A stretch of DNA of 64,000 bases from Flavobacteriales bacterium (GCA_016718655.1 JADKCV010000060.1:1-64000); one strand, 5' to 3'. Shown: positions 27,745 to 36,398, numbered from the stretch's first letter. Notes: generated by a model from the sequence alone, not told the origin. Numbers and translations are program-made.

Positions 27745-28421
27745 GCACAGCCACCACAGCTCCCGCGGCCAAACCCGCAGAAGGGCTTTTTAGCAAGAAG
27801 AACCGTAAGCTGATCACCGATCCGCTGAACGACAACAACCCCATCACCGTGCAGGTGTTGGGTATCTGCTCGGCCCTGGCCATCACCGTGAAAGTGCAGA
27901 ACGCCGTGGTGATGGCATTGAGCGTGCTGGCCGTGGTGGTAGTGGGCAACATGGTGATCAGTGCACTGCGCAACCTGATCCCTGGCCGGATCAGGATCAT
28001 CGCCCAGCTGGTCATCGCCGCAGGTCTGGTGACCCTGGTGGATATCGTCCTGAAGGCTTATGTGTACGACGTGAGCAAACAGGTGGGTGTCTATGTGGGA
28101 CTCATCATCACCAACTGCATCCTGATGGGGCGCTATGAGGCCTTCGCCATGGGCAACAAGGTGTGGCCCAGTGCGTTGGATGGGCTGGGGAATTCCCTTG
28201 GCTATGCCTGGATCCTGGTCGTCGTGGGCATCGTCCGTGAGCTTACCGGTTCCGGTTCCGTCATGGGCCTGCGCATCATTCCCGAGAGCTGGTACGCCAC
28301 CGAGGGTGGTTTCTACTTCAATAACAATATGATGATCCTGCCTCCCATGGCGCTCATCATCGTAGGGATCATCATCTGGATCCAGCGTTCGCGCAATACG
28401 AAGCTCATCGAACAAGCCTAA
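27741..28421 (+). CDS. nqrD: Na+-NQR subunit D
   Basis: Integral membrane subunit that, with NqrE, holds an iron centre inside the membrane. 226 residues, six membrane helices, with DPLNDNNPITVQVLGICSAL, GVYVGLIITNCILMGRYEAF (conserved cysteine) and RELTGSGSVMGLRIIPESWY. The N-terminus has an alanine-rich extension of about 20 residues. Start overlaps the nqrC stop. Confidence 0.96.
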   Translation: MSTATTAPAAKPAEGLFSKKNRKLITDPLNDNNPITVQVLGICSALAITVKVQNAVVMALSVLAVVVVGNMVISALRNLIPGRIRIIAQLVIAAGLVTLVDIVLKAYVYDVSKQVGVYVGLIITNCILMGRYEAFAMGNKVWPSALDGLGNSLGYAWILVVVGIVRELTGSGSVMGLRIIPESWYATEGGFYFNNNMMILPPMALIIVGIIIWIQRSRNTKLIEQA

Positions 28422-28433
28422 GCACGACGCCCC

Positions 28434-29048
28434 ATGAACCTCGTAAACATCTTCATCAAGGCGGTCTTCATCGAGAACATGATCTTCGCCTATTTCCTGG
28501 GCATGTGTTCGTACCTCGCCGTGAGCAAGACGGTGAAAACGGCACTGGGCCTGGGTGCAGCGGTGATCTTCGTGCTTGGCGTGACCGTTCCAGTGAACTA
28601 CTTGTTGGAGAACTATGTGCTCAAGGCCGGTGCGCTGGCCTGGTTGGGAGATGACTTTGCCCAGGTCGACCTCAGCTTCCTCGCCTTCATCATGTTCATC
28701 GCCGTGGTGGCCGCCATCGTGCAGCTCGTGGAGATGGTGGTGGAGAAATTCGCACCGGCGCTTTATGGCGCCCTGGGCATCTTCCTTCCATTGATCGCGG
28801 TGAACTGTTCCATCCTCGGCGGCGCTCTCTTCATGCAGGAGCGCCAGTACAGCAACGTCGCCGAGGCCACCTCCTTCGCCTTGGGCAGCGGTGTGGGTTG
28901 GTTCCTGGCCATCGTGGCCGTGGCAGCGATCCGTGAAAAGCTTCGCTACAGCGATATCCCTGCTCCGCTGCGCGGACTGGGCATCACATTCATCCTCACC
29001 GGGCTCATGGGCATGGCGTTCATGGCCTTCATGGGCATCAAGCTCTGA
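28434..29048 (+). CDS. nqrE: Na+-NQR subunit E
   Basis: Partner of NqrD with inverted topology. 204 residues, six membrane helices: MNLVNIFIKAVFIENMIFAY, FLGMCSYLAVSKTVKTALGL (cysteine ligand), PLIAVNCSILGGALFMQER (second cysteine) and SALGSGVGWFLAIVAVAAIR-like GSGVGWFLAIVAV. Placed 12 bases after nqrD and 9 bases before nqrF. Confidence 0.96.
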   Translation: MNLVNIFIKAVFIENMIFAYFLGMCSYLAVSKTVKTALGLGAAVIFVLGVTVPVNYLLENYVLKAGALAWLGDDFAQVDLSFLAFIMFIAVVAAIVQLVEMVVEKFAPALYGALGIFLPLIAVNCSILGGALFMQERQYSNVAEATSFALGSGVGWFLAIVAVAAIREKLRYSDIPAPLRGLGITFILTGLMGMAFMAFMGIKL

Positions 29049-29057
29049 TCAACGACC

Positions 29058-30365
29058 ATGGGTTCGACCATCTTCATCACCCTGGCGGTCTTCCTGATCG
29101 TCACCCTGCTGCTCGTCAGCATTCTGCTTTACGCCAAGACCAAGCTCTCACCGAGCGGTCTGGTCAAGATCCGCATCAACGGTGAAAAGACCATCGAGGT
29201 GGCCGCAGGCAGTACGCTGCTGAGCACCCTGAGCGAAGCCAAGATCTTCCTGCCCAGCGCTTGTGGCGGCGGCGGTACCTGTGCCATGTGCAAGTGCCAG
29301 GTGCTCGAAGGCGGCGGCGAGATCCTGCCCACCGAAGCTCCCTACTTCAGCCGCAAGGCCATTGCCGACAACTGGCGCCTGGGTTGCCAGGTGAAGGTGA
29401 AGAACGACATGGACATCAAGGTGCCCGAGGAGATCTTTGGCATCAAGAAGTGGGAATGCGAAGTGGTGAGCAACTACAACGTGGCCAGCTTCATCAAGGA
29501 GTTCGTGGTGAAGCTTCCCCCGGGTGAGCACCTGCACTTCGAGGCCGGTGGATACATCCAGATCGATGTGCCACCCTGCGAAGTGGACTTCAAGAACATC
29601 GACATCACGGCACACCCCGAACTGGTGGCTCTGGGCCGCGATCCGCAAGATTTCCGTCCCGAGTGGGACAAGTTCAAGCTCTGGGACCTGAAGATGAAGA
29701 ACCCCGAGCCCATCTTCCGTGCGTACTCCATGGCCAACCACCCGGCCGAAGGGAACATCGTGATGCTGAACATCCGTATCGCGACACCGCCCTGGGACCG
29801 TTCCAAGAACACTTGGATGGACGTGAACCCGGGCATCTGCTCCAGCTTCGTGTTCAACTGCAAGCCCGGTGACAAGGTCACGATCAGCGGCCCTTACGGC
29901 GAGTTCTTCATCAAGGAGACCGGTGCCGAAATGCTCTACATCGGTGGCGGTGCGGGCATGGCGCCCATGCGCTCCCACCTCTTCCACCTCTTCCACACGC
30001 TGAAGAGCGGACGCAAGGTGACCTACTGGTACGGTGGCCGAAGCAAGCGCGAACTGTTCTATCTGGAGCATTTCAACAGCATCGCCCGCCAGTTCCCCAA
30101 TTTCAAGTTCTTCGTGGTGCTCAGCGAACCGCACCCGGACGACAACTGGAAGGTGAAGAAGGACGTCAACGACACCGAAGGGGACGGCTTCACCGGCTTT
30201 GTACACCAAGCCGTGATCGACCAGTACCTGAAGAAGCACGAGGCGCCCGAGGACATCGAGTTCTACTTCTGTGGCCCTCCCATGATGAACGCCGCCGTGC
30301 TGAAGATGGTGGATGATTGGGGCGTGCCCAAGGAGAACGTGGCCTTCGACGATTTCGGCGGATAG
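29058..30365 (+). CDS. nqrF: Na+-NQR subunit F, NADH-oxidising subunit
   Basis: Accepts electrons from NADH into FAD and a 2Fe-2S cluster. 435 residues: membrane anchor IFITLAVFLIVTLLLVSILL, ferredoxin domain with PSACGGGGTCAMCKCQVLEG and the fourth cysteine in WRLGCQVKVK, FAD site FRAYSMANHPAEGN, and NAD domain LYIGGGAGMAPMRSHLFHLF with FYFCGPPMMNAAVLKM near the end. Long open frames on the other strand are shadows. A terminator-like hairpin follows 37 bases after the stop, inside apbE. Confidence 0.97.
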   Translation: MGSTIFITLAVFLIVTLLLVSILLYAKTKLSPSGLVKIRINGEKTIEVAAGSTLLSTLSEAKIFLPSACGGGGTCAMCKCQVLEGGGEILPTEAPYFSRKAIADNWRLGCQVKVKNDMDIKVPEEIFGIKKWECEVVSNYNVASFIKEFVVKLPPGEHLHFEAGGYIQIDVPPCEVDFKNIDITAHPELVALGRDPQDFRPEWDKFKLWDLKMKNPEPIFRAYSMANHPAEGNIVMLNIRIATPPWDRSKNTWMDVNPGICSSFVFNCKPGDKVTISGPYGEFFIKETGAEMLYIGGGAGMAPMRSHLFHLFHTLKSGRKVTYWYGGRSKRELFYLEHFNSIARQFPNFKFFVVLSEPHPDDNWKVKKDVNDTEGDGFTGFVHQAVIDQYLKKHEAPEDIEFYFCGPPMMNAAVLKMVDDWGVPKENVAFDDFGG

Positions 30366-30378
30366 TCCACTGGGTCGG

Positions 30379-31431
30379 ATGATCAACGCATCAGAGAATG
30401 GAAAGCCCCGCGTCGTGCGGGGTTTTCTGCTTACAGCGGTGATCGCGGTGGTGGTCGGATGTGAAGGGCCGAAGAGCGACCTGGTCGTGCTTCAGGGCAA
30501 GGCCCAGGGCAGCACCTTCACCATCAAATACATCGACAGCCTGCAACGCGACCTGAGCGCACCCGTGGACAGCCTGTTCCGCGTGATCGACCGCAGCCTG
30601 AGCCTTTGGGACAGCAGCAGTACGGTCAATGCGTTCAACGCCGCTTCCGATACGTTCGTGAGTGACGATATCCATTTCCGGACAGTGGTGGCACTCTCCG
30701 AGCAGCTTTGGCACAGTACGGACAGTGCCTTCGACCCGACGGTACTGCCCTTGGTCAGGGCCTGGGGCCTCGGTAAACAGGGGCGCGCCGCGCTGGATAC
30801 CTCCGCTGCCCTGGGCCTCCGCCGCTTGGTGGGGATGGACCGGATCACCATGGACAATGATTGGCGGATCCACGCTACCTGGCCACCACGCATCACTTAC
30901 TACAAGAGGGAGGCTGCGGTGCAGTTCGACCCCAACGGCATCGCCCAAGGATACACTGTGGATGTCCTGGCCATGCTGCTGCAACAACGCGGGATCGAGC
31001 GGTACATGGTGGAAGTGGGAGGCGAGGCCCGTTGCGCCGGAGTGAACGAGCAGGGTAGGATCTGGGTGATGCAGGTCGACAAGCCACTGGACGGTGATGA
31101 GCACGTGCAACAAACCACCGTTCCCTTGCGTGATCGCAGCCTGGCCACCAGCGGCAACTACCGCAAGTTCATCGAGATCGGCGGGCAACGGTATGGCCAC
31201 ACCATCGACCCACGAACCGGCAGGCCGGCCATGAACACCCTGCTGAGCGCAAGCGTCATCGCCGCTGATGCGGCCACCGCCGATGCTCTGGGCACCGCCC
31301 TGATGGTGATGGGGACCGAGGAGGCCAAGGCGTGGCTCTCGCAACATCGCGACGTGGAGGCCTACCTGATCAGTGATGACGGGAAGGGTGGCTACGCGGT
31401 GTGGAGCACGGCGGGTTGGCCTGCACAGTGA
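30379..31431 (+). CDS. apbE: FAD:protein FMN transferase, lipoprotein
   Basis: Attaches FMN covalently to threonines of NqrB and NqrC. 350 residues from MINASENGKPRVVRGFLLTA with lipobox VVVGC, so a periplasmic lipoprotein. ApbE motifs: GKAQGSTFTIKYIDSLQ, FDPNGIAQGYTVDVLAMLLQ, VEVGGEARCAGVNEQGR, GHTIDPRTGRPA and the metal site ASVIAADAATADALGTALMV. Starts 13 bases after nqrF. The first codons coincide with a terminator-like hairpin (30402-30426), so transcription from the nqr operon may be partly stopped here. Confidence 0.95.
   Translation: MINASENGKPRVVRGFLLTAVIAVVVGCEGPKSDLVVLQGKAQGSTFTIKYIDSLQRDLSAPVDSLFRVIDRSLSLWDSSSTVNAFNAASDTFVSDDIHFRTVVALSEQLWHSTDSAFDPTVLPLVRAWGLGKQGRAALDTSAALGLRRLVGMDRITMDNDWRIHATWPPRITYYKREAAVQFDPNGIAQGYTVDVLAMLLQQRGIERYMVEVGGEARCAGVNEQGRIWVMQVDKPLDGDEHVQQTTVPLRDRSLATSGNYRKFIEIGGQRYGHTIDPRTGRPAMNTLLSASVIAADAATADALGTALMVMGTEEAKAWLSQHRDVEAYLISDDGKGGYAVWSTAGWPAQ
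30402..30426 (+). terminator. terminator-like hairpin inside the apbE signal-peptide codons
   Basis: AAAGCCCCGC, loop GTCGT, then GCGGGGTTTT: a 10-bp stem with one G-T pair followed by T residues. It lies 37 bases after the nqrF stop and 23 bases into apbE, so it can terminate the nqr message while being translated as part of apbE. Confidence 0.6.
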
Positions 31432-31437
31432 GGTCGG

Positions 31438-32037
31438 TCAGGACTCGATGATGATGCCGGTGCGGTCCAGCAGTCCGCTCAGTCCTTCAGCAGCGAACCG
31501 GGCCTTCCGCAAGCGGTTGCGCGTCGGGTCGATGCTGTAATTCACCGCACTCCGAAGATCGGCACCCTCCAGCACTGTTCCATCGAAGAGCGCGGCTCCT
31601 AGGTCACACTCCGCGAAGAAAGCGTTGCTCAAGTCGGCATCGGAAAGATCGGTCTCCCGCATACGGCATCCCGTGAAGCGCGTGCCCTTCAGCTTCAAGC
31701 CATGGAAGGAGGCCAGGTCGAGGATGCACTGGGCAAATGCGATCGAGAGCAGAAAGGTGTGGCAATGGTCAAAACGGGCACCCACGAGCTTGCATCTTTC
31801 GAAGGTCACATCTTGCAAGGCCGTCCGATCAAGGTCAGCCAAGCTCAGGTCGCAGTCGCGGAAGATGCACTCCGCAAAGGTCCGTCCGGCACACCAAGTC
31901 CCCTGAAGGTCACAGGCTATGAACGTGCACCGAACGAATTCGGAGGTGTCAGCACTGCGCTCCAGTACATCGGCCGAGATCAGAGTGGCGTCTTCAAGCA
32001 CCTTTGCAGGGCGGCGCTGCGAACCCATCGCGCACAT
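31438..32037 (-). CDS. pentapeptide-repeat protein
   Basis: About 199 residues from MCAMGSQRRPAKVLEDATLI; MGSQ nine bases on is an equal candidate, and the open frame extends further to 32145 over the next gene. A right-handed quadrilateral beta-helix is shown by the A(D/N)LXX-type five-residue periodicity: FVRCTFIACDLQGTW, FAECIFRDCDLSLADLDRTA, LKGTRFTGCRMRETDLSDAD, FFAECDLGAALFDGTVLEGA. Resembles McbG/Qnr-type repeat proteins in form, but no DNA-mimic role can be inferred. Convergent with apbE. Confidence 0.85.
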   Translation of the reverse strand: MCAMGSQRRPAKVLEDATLISADVLERSADTSEFVRCTFIACDLQGTWCAGRTFAECIFRDCDLSLADLDRTALQDVTFERCKLVGARFDHCHTFLLSIAFAQCILDLASFHGLKLKGTRFTGCRMRETDLSDADLSNAFFAECDLGAALFDGTVLEGADLRSAVNYSIDPTRNRLRKARFAAEGLSGLLDRTGIIIES

Positions 32038-32041
32038 CGGT

Positions 32042-32257
32042 TCAGACAGTGCTTGCGTCGTCCCGCCGACATTTCTCCTCTGGTCGTGCACCACAGAACC
32101 CACATGATCCGCCTTCTGCTTGCACCAAGGGATTGTTACTGGCACAGGTACCTGCGAACTGACCGTCCTTCTTCATCCAGATCTTCACGGCGATACCGGC
32201 GAAGGATATGCCCAGTAGGCCGATGCCGAGCAATATGGTGAGCAGGACGGGTGACAT
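32042..32257 (-). CDS. small conserved membrane protein with Cys-rich tail
   Basis: 71 residues: one membrane helix (VLLTILLGIGLLGISFAGIAVKIW) then a short tail with cysteines, GTCASNN and SCGFCGARPEEKC. I recall a similar family annotated as 'membrane or secreted protein' in Flavobacteriia, often close to nqr and apbE; this is memory, not a search. The spaced cysteines could bind metal or form disulfides. A TAACTTTG promoter element lies 22 bases upstream. It partly overlaps the longest reading of the pentapeptide gene, which favours the shorter start there. Confidence 0.75.
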   Translation of the reverse strand: MSPVLLTILLGIGLLGISFAGIAVKIWMKKDGQFAGTCASNNPLVQAEGGSCGFCGARPEEKCRRDDASTV

Positions 32258-32279
32258 GTTCCGAGGTGATGTGAGCGCA

Positions 32280-32287
32280 CAAAGTTA
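32280..32287 (-). promoter_or_regulatory. TAnnTTTG promoter element (TAACTTTG)
   Basis: Minus-strand consensus element 22 bases upstream of the small membrane protein start. Confidence 0.5.
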
Positions 32288-32375
32288 GGGTCCTTGCTGG
32301 CCCTGACCCGAAGGCTGATGAATGTCAGGCCTTCTTTGTCGCATGGCCGTTATGTTCATCAGATCCGTTCCGAAC

Positions 32376-32888
32376 ATGCCCGACCTGGAGTTCAGACCTC
32401 GTTTTCGCTTCACCACCCCGCTCAGCGCAGAGGAGGTGAAGAGCAGGATCACTTCGTGGACCCGAACGCAGAATCCGCACGCGCTCGTACTCGGTGGAAC
32501 GGGGTTCCATCTGGTCCTCAACTTTCCAGCAAAGGCCCAGCGTTCCTGGACCCCTCAGATGGATGTGGACGTGGAGGTGCTGGAGGGAAGGACCATCGTC
32601 CGCTGCCTCATCGGTCCTTCACCCACCATTTGGATGCTGTTCGTGGGCGGCTACATGTTCTCGGCTATCCTCGCCCTGCTGGGTCTTTCCATCGGGGTCT
32701 CCCAACAGATCGTGGGCGCCGACCCTTGGGGCTTCCTGCTCGTGGCGCCAACACCCTTCATCGCACTGGTCCTATGGCTGATGGCCCAAGGTGGCAAGGT
32801 CCGGTCGCGGGATGAGATGCGGGTGCTGAAGGTCTTCGTGGACGATGCTCTGGGCTGTGACTGCTTTGCGCTGGCCGAGCAGGGGTGA
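32376..32888 (+). CDS. membrane protein of unknown function
   Basis: 170 residues from MPDLEFRPRFRFTTPLSAEE; an earlier in-frame ATG at 32343 is possible. An N-terminal soluble part (about 90 residues, beta-rich: DVDVEVLEGRTIVRCLIGPS) is followed by two membrane helices, MLFVGGYMFSAILALLGLSI and WGFLLVAPTPFIALVLWLMA, and a short C-terminal tail with DALGCDCFALAEQG. No family is recognised. Located just before bshA with a promoter between them. Confidence 0.6.
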   Translation: MPDLEFRPRFRFTTPLSAEEVKSRITSWTRTQNPHALVLGGTGFHLVLNFPAKAQRSWTPQMDVDVEVLEGRTIVRCLIGPSPTIWMLFVGGYMFSAILALLGLSIGVSQQIVGADPWGFLLVAPTPFIALVLWLMAQGGKVRSRDEMRVLKVFVDDALGCDCFALAEQG

Positions 32889-32893
32889 GCGGG

Positions 32894-32901
32894 TACCTTT
32901 G
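32894..32901 (+). promoter_or_regulatory. TAnnTTTG promoter element (TACCTTTG) of bshA
   Basis: Consensus element 42 bases upstream of the bshA start, just after the stop of the preceding gene. Confidence 0.55.
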
Positions 32902-32943
32902 CACCTCCCGGATAGCCGCCAATAGGTGAAGGGGGGATCGGAG

Positions 32944-34074
32944 ATGCGTATCGGTATTGTCTGTTATCCCACGTTCGGTGGAAGCGGTGTGGTGGCCACC
33001 GAGCTTGGTATGGCCTTGGCGGAGAAGGGTCACATCGTTCATTTCATCACCTACGATCGGCCGGTGCGCCTGCGCGATCATCCGAACGTCTTCTACCACG
33101 AAGTCCGCGTCAGCGACTACCCGCTCTTCGATTACCAGCCCTATGAACTGGTCCTTACGAGCAAGTTGGTGGACGTCGCCAAGTTCGAAGGCCTTGATCT
33201 GATGCACGTTCACTATGCGATTCCCCATGCTAGTGCGGCTTGGATGGCACAGCGGATCCTGGCGTCCCAAGGCATCTTCGTTCCCTTCGTTACGACACTG
33301 CACGGAACCGATATCACCCTTGTGGGCCGCGACCCCAGTTTCGAGCCGGTGATCACCTTCAGCATGGAACGAAGCAATGCGGTGACGGCCGTCTCCGAGA
33401 GTCTGAAGCGGGATACCTACCAGCATTTCCCCCTGAAACGCGACGTGGTGGTGATCCCCAACTTCGTTTGCACGGATATGTACAAACACACCCCGGATCC
33501 CGCACTTCGGGCTCGGTACGCGCCCAACGGCGAGAAGCTACTGGTACACGTTTCGAACTTCCGTGCAGTGAAGCGGGTGGAGGATGTGGTGGGTATGTTC
33601 CGCATACTTCGCGAGCAGCTGCCCGTGAAACTCCTGCTCATCGGAGATGGGCCGGAACGCCAGCGCATAGAGACCATGTGCAGGCAGCACCAGACCTGCA
33701 GTGTCATTCATTTCCTGGGCAAGATGACCCGCCCCGAGGAGGTGATGGCGAGCTGCGACCTGTTCGTGCTTCCCAGTGAAAGCGAGAGTTTCGGATTGGC
33801 GGCCTTGGAGGCGATGGCTTGTGGTGTGCCCGTTGTGAGTAGCGATACCGGTGGACTGCCCGAAGTGAACATACACGGGGTCAGCGGCTTGTTGAATCCG
33901 GTAGGGGACACACGCACCATGGCTGAGAATGCCTTTCTGATCCTGAAGGATGAGGCCAGTCATCAACGCTACCGTGATGGGGCATTGGAACAGGCCAAAC
34001 GTTTCGACCTGCACCATATCCTGCCCCGTTACGAAGCACTCTACGAGCAGGTGGTCGCTGAAGTGAAGGCGTGA
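32944..34074 (+). CDS. bshA: N-acetyl-alpha-D-glucosaminyl L-malate synthase
   Basis: GT4 glycosyltransferase that joins GlcNAc from UDP-GlcNAc to L-malate, the first step to bacillithiol, a low-molecular-weight thiol. 376 residues. BshA-specific start MRIGIVCYPTFGGSGVVATE, acceptor-side FVTTLHGTDITLVGRDPSF, NFVCTDMYKH, and the donor site SESFGLAALEAMACGVPVVSSDTGGLPEV. Start at 32944 matches family length. The downstream membrane-protein gene overlaps its stop; no bshB or bshC is in the window. Confidence 0.93.
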   Translation: MRIGIVCYPTFGGSGVVATELGMALAEKGHIVHFITYDRPVRLRDHPNVFYHEVRVSDYPLFDYQPYELVLTSKLVDVAKFEGLDLMHVHYAIPHASAAWMAQRILASQGIFVPFVTTLHGTDITLVGRDPSFEPVITFSMERSNAVTAVSESLKRDTYQHFPLKRDVVVIPNFVCTDMYKHTPDPALRARYAPNGEKLLVHVSNFRAVKRVEDVVGMFRILREQLPVKLLLIGDGPERQRIETMCRQHQTCSVIHFLGKMTRPEEVMASCDLFVLPSESESFGLAALEAMACGVPVVSSDTGGLPEVNIHGVSGLLNPVGDTRTMAENAFLILKDEASHQRYRDGALEQAKRFDLHHILPRYEALYEQVVAEVKA

Positions 34075-34634
34075 TGGAATACGTGAGCGAACGTGTCAGT
34101 GTGGACCGTAAGGATGGTCGCACAAGTGTGGTGATCACCGCGCGCTTGACCAAGGGTAAGGAGACCTTGCTTGTTACTTGGGCACTGGCATGGTTCCTAT
34201 GTGGGGCTTACCTCCTTTACGCCCGGTTGCAGCTGGTCAGTGGTGATCCAATTCGTCAATACTTGTTGGCATTCCTCGCCTTCTGGGCGTACTACATGGT
34301 CGTCGTCGGAAAAGCAGTGCTCTGGCGTCTCAAGGGATCCGAACTCTGGCGGATAAAGGATGGCACGCTAACCGTGAAGGATAGCATACTTGGATTCGGG
34401 AAGGCTACGGACTATTTCGTGGACAACATCCAGAAGTTGGGTATCATCCAAGTGGATGAACGGAGTTGGAAATGGCAACTCGACCAAAGTGCATGGATGA
34501 TCGGTGGTGCGCGTTTGGGTTTCGAGCACTTGGGACGTAAGGTGGTCTTTGGCAAAGGCCTTTCGGATGAAGAGGCCCGGCAGCTGGTTCCGCTGTTGAA
34601 ACATGCGCTCAGCCAGGAGCGCAAGAAGAGCTGA
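34074..34634 (+). CDS. membrane protein with PH-like domain, unknown function
   Basis: 186 residues from the ATG at 34074, which overlaps the bshA stop by one base (a GTG at 34071 would also serve). Two membrane helices (LLVTWALAWFLCGAYLLYAR and YLLAFLAFWAYYMVVVGKAV) and then a beta-rich region, GSELWRIKDGTLTVKDSILG and WMIGGARLGFEHLGRKVVFG, ending in a helix; this order resembles bacterial PH/YdbT-like membrane proteins. Translational coupling with bshA suggests co-expression but no thiol role is evident. Confidence 0.65.
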   Translation: MEYVSERVSVDRKDGRTSVVITARLTKGKETLLVTWALAWFLCGAYLLYARLQLVSGDPIRQYLLAFLAFWAYYMVVVGKAVLWRLKGSELWRIKDGTLTVKDSILGFGKATDYFVDNIQKLGIIQVDERSWKWQLDQSAWMIGGARLGFEHLGRKVVFGKGLSDEEARQLVPLLKHALSQERKKS

Positions 34635-34655
34635 ACACGCGGCGGGTCCAGAGGC

Positions 34656-35723
34656 TCAGTTGCGTTCGATCCGGAACACATTCCCCCTCAGGCGCAGGGT
34701 GCGTTCGCCGTCCACCTTCTCTTCCAAGACCATGGCCCGGGCCGCAGGTGTTGATAGCACCTCATCGATCCGTAGCACCGCACCTGCAGGCACCCCGGCA
34801 TCGATCAATGCGTTCAACAGTTCGCCTCGTTCATGAGCTTGTATGGCATCCGCAAGTCGGTGAGCCAGTACTTCTCGGTGTCGCACCCGGGCTGTGTTAC
34901 TGGCGAATTCCGCTTCGGCCGGTAGATCTCCGAGGCCAAGAGTAGTGCACAAGGCCTTGAATTGAGCGTCACTGCCAACGGCCAGGATGATGCGCCCGCC
35001 ATCGGCGCAACGAAAGGTCTCGCCGTAGGGAGCGATGTTCGGATGCAGCGTACCCAGGGGTTTCGCCACCGCGCCGGCCATCAGGTGGTTGCTGGCCTGG
35101 TTGATCAGTCCGGCCAAAGCGGCTTCCTCCAAGGAGACCTCCACATAGGCGCCTACTCCCGTGCGTTCCCGCTGCAACAAGGCCAGCAGCAAGCCTTCCT
35201 TCAACTGGTGTGCGGCGAGCACGTCGATCAAGGCGATGGGCATTTTGGCCAGGTGATCCGTATCCGTGCCCGTCATGCTGATGTAGCCGGTCTCGGCCTG
35301 CAGGACGACATCGAATGCCGGCCGTTCGGGTTGATCAGCGAAGCCCTTGATGTGACCGTGCAACAGGCCCGGGTTAACGGTCCGCAAGCGTTCGCGGGTA
35401 AGGCCCAGTTTCTCTGCATCGGCCGCGAGGTGGTTGGTGATCAGCATGTCGGCCTTCGTCAACAAGGCATCAAAGACCGTACGGTCCTCCGCCGATCGCA
35501 GGTCAAGCAAGCGGTGTTGCTTGCCCCAGTTCACACTGCTGAAGTAGGCGCTGACCGGTGAGCGTGGATCTTCGGTGGTGAGCTTCCATTGGCGGGTCAC
35601 ATCACCGCCGGCCCGTTTGTTCTCGATCTTGATCACCCGCGCACCGAGCTCGGCGAAGTGCATGCCCACGCTGGGGCCCGCAAGAATGCCGGCGGTTTCG
35701 ATCACCAACAGGTCGTTCAGCAT
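34656..35723 (-). CDS. CaiB/BaiF-family CoA-transferase
   Basis: Family III CoA-transferase of 355 residues. Start MLNDLLVIETAGILAGPSVG at 35723 fits the family opening 'L..LrVldl...laGP'. The region FAELGARVIKIENKRAGGDV and the active-site aspartate within PAFDVVLQAETGYISMTG are visible, as is the C-terminal small domain (LNALIDAGVPAGAVLRIDEV). Substrates in this family range over carnitine, formyl, bile acid and alpha-methylacyl CoA esters and cannot be read from context. Confidence 0.9.
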   Translation of the reverse strand: MLNDLLVIETAGILAGPSVGMHFAELGARVIKIENKRAGGDVTRQWKLTTEDPRSPVSAYFSSVNWGKQHRLLDLRSAEDRTVFDALLTKADMLITNHLAADAEKLGLTRERLRTVNPGLLHGHIKGFADQPERPAFDVVLQAETGYISMTGTDTDHLAKMPIALIDVLAAHQLKEGLLLALLQRERTGVGAYVEVSLEEAALAGLINQASNHLMAGAVAKPLGTLHPNIAPYGETFRCADGGRIILAVGSDAQFKALCTTLGLGDLPAEAEFASNTARVRHREVLAHRLADAIQAHERGELLNALIDAGVPAGAVLRIDEVLSTPAARAMVLEEKVDGERTLRLRGNVFRIERN

Positions 35724-35762
35724 GTGGCGAAGGTAGCTGGACCCGCAAGGCATTTTTCATCC

Positions 35763-36041
35763 AGTGCCTAGGACTGGATCGACCTCCTTGCGGTCCTTCG
35801 GACCAGAATTTGTCGTGGAGTGGATCAAGCCCCGATCCGCTTCGCGTCCCTGGGGCTTTTCGTTCGCTTCATCGCTCGAGCGAGCTCGGCTCGATGTTTT
35901 GGAAGAGGACTGCATCGACCTCGCTGAGGTCGGTCGGACCAGGTTTGGCCGTGGAGTGGATCCAGCCCGTGTCCGCTTCGCGTCCCTGGAGCTTTTTCAT
36001 GCACGCCCCCGCTCAAGCTTCGCTTGGCTCGGTCGTTCACG
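35763..36041. repeat. imperfect tandem repeat, period 136 bp, with tRNA-3'-end and terminator resemblance
   Basis: GGACTGGATCGACCT at 35771 recurs as GGACTGCATCGACCT at 35907, and GTGGAGTGGATC at 35815 recurs at 35951, giving a 136-base period. Each unit then carries TCCGCTTCGCGTCCCTGG and a run of T, like the terminator of the nearby tRNA-Leu. The head GTGCCTAGGACTGGA at 35764 resembles the 3' end of the tRNA-Leu gene read on this strand (GTGCCCAGGACTGGA at 36083). The units look like decayed copies of a tRNA end plus terminator. Confidence 0.55.
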
Positions 36042-36074
36042 AAAAAGCCCCGACCGCTTCGCGGTCAGGGCTTG
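36042..36074 (-). terminator. terminator of tRNA-Leu
   Basis: Minus strand: AAGCCCTGACCGC, loop GAAGC-like, GGTCGGGGCTTTTT. It begins 10 bases after the tRNA-Leu 3' end. Confidence 0.75.
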
Positions 36075-36083
36075 ATCATCGCG

Positions 36084-36167
36084 TGCCCAGGACTGGACTC
36101 GAACCAGCACACCGGTTAAGGCACTACCCCCTCAAAGTAGCGTGTCTACCAATTTCACCACCTGGGC
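36084..36167 (-). tRNA. tRNA-Leu (anticodon GAG)
   Basis: On the minus strand the gene begins GCCCAGGTGGTGAAATTGG, has the D-loop TAGACAC typical of leucine tRNAs, anticodon stem-loop CTACT-TTGAGGG-GGTAG (anticodon GAG), a long variable region, T-arm CTGGTTCGAGTCCAG and acceptor strand TCCTGGGCA. Length 84. CCA is not encoded. It reads codons CUC and CUU. Confidence 0.92.
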
Positions 36168-36398
36168 AGGTCTGCAGTGGTCGGACTGCATTGGTAAGGG
36201 GCGGCAAATATACAGCGGCACTCGGAATGACCAAGAAGTCCATCGTCGGGAACGCGGAAAGGTGTTCGCAAACAAAGGGCCAACTACGCGCCGATCGGCA
36301 GTGGCATTGGACAGGGTGCCTGGTGGTACGTTGCCCCGCTTCGAACTTCCTCCAACCGCGGAACGCCAATGGCCGAATTCGAAGGAGCGGTGCTGGAG

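Noticed and set aside
29148..30386. 412-codon open frame on the minus strand opposite nqrF
   Set aside because: Antisense shadow; histidine- and valine-rich with no domain, while nqrF is unambiguous.
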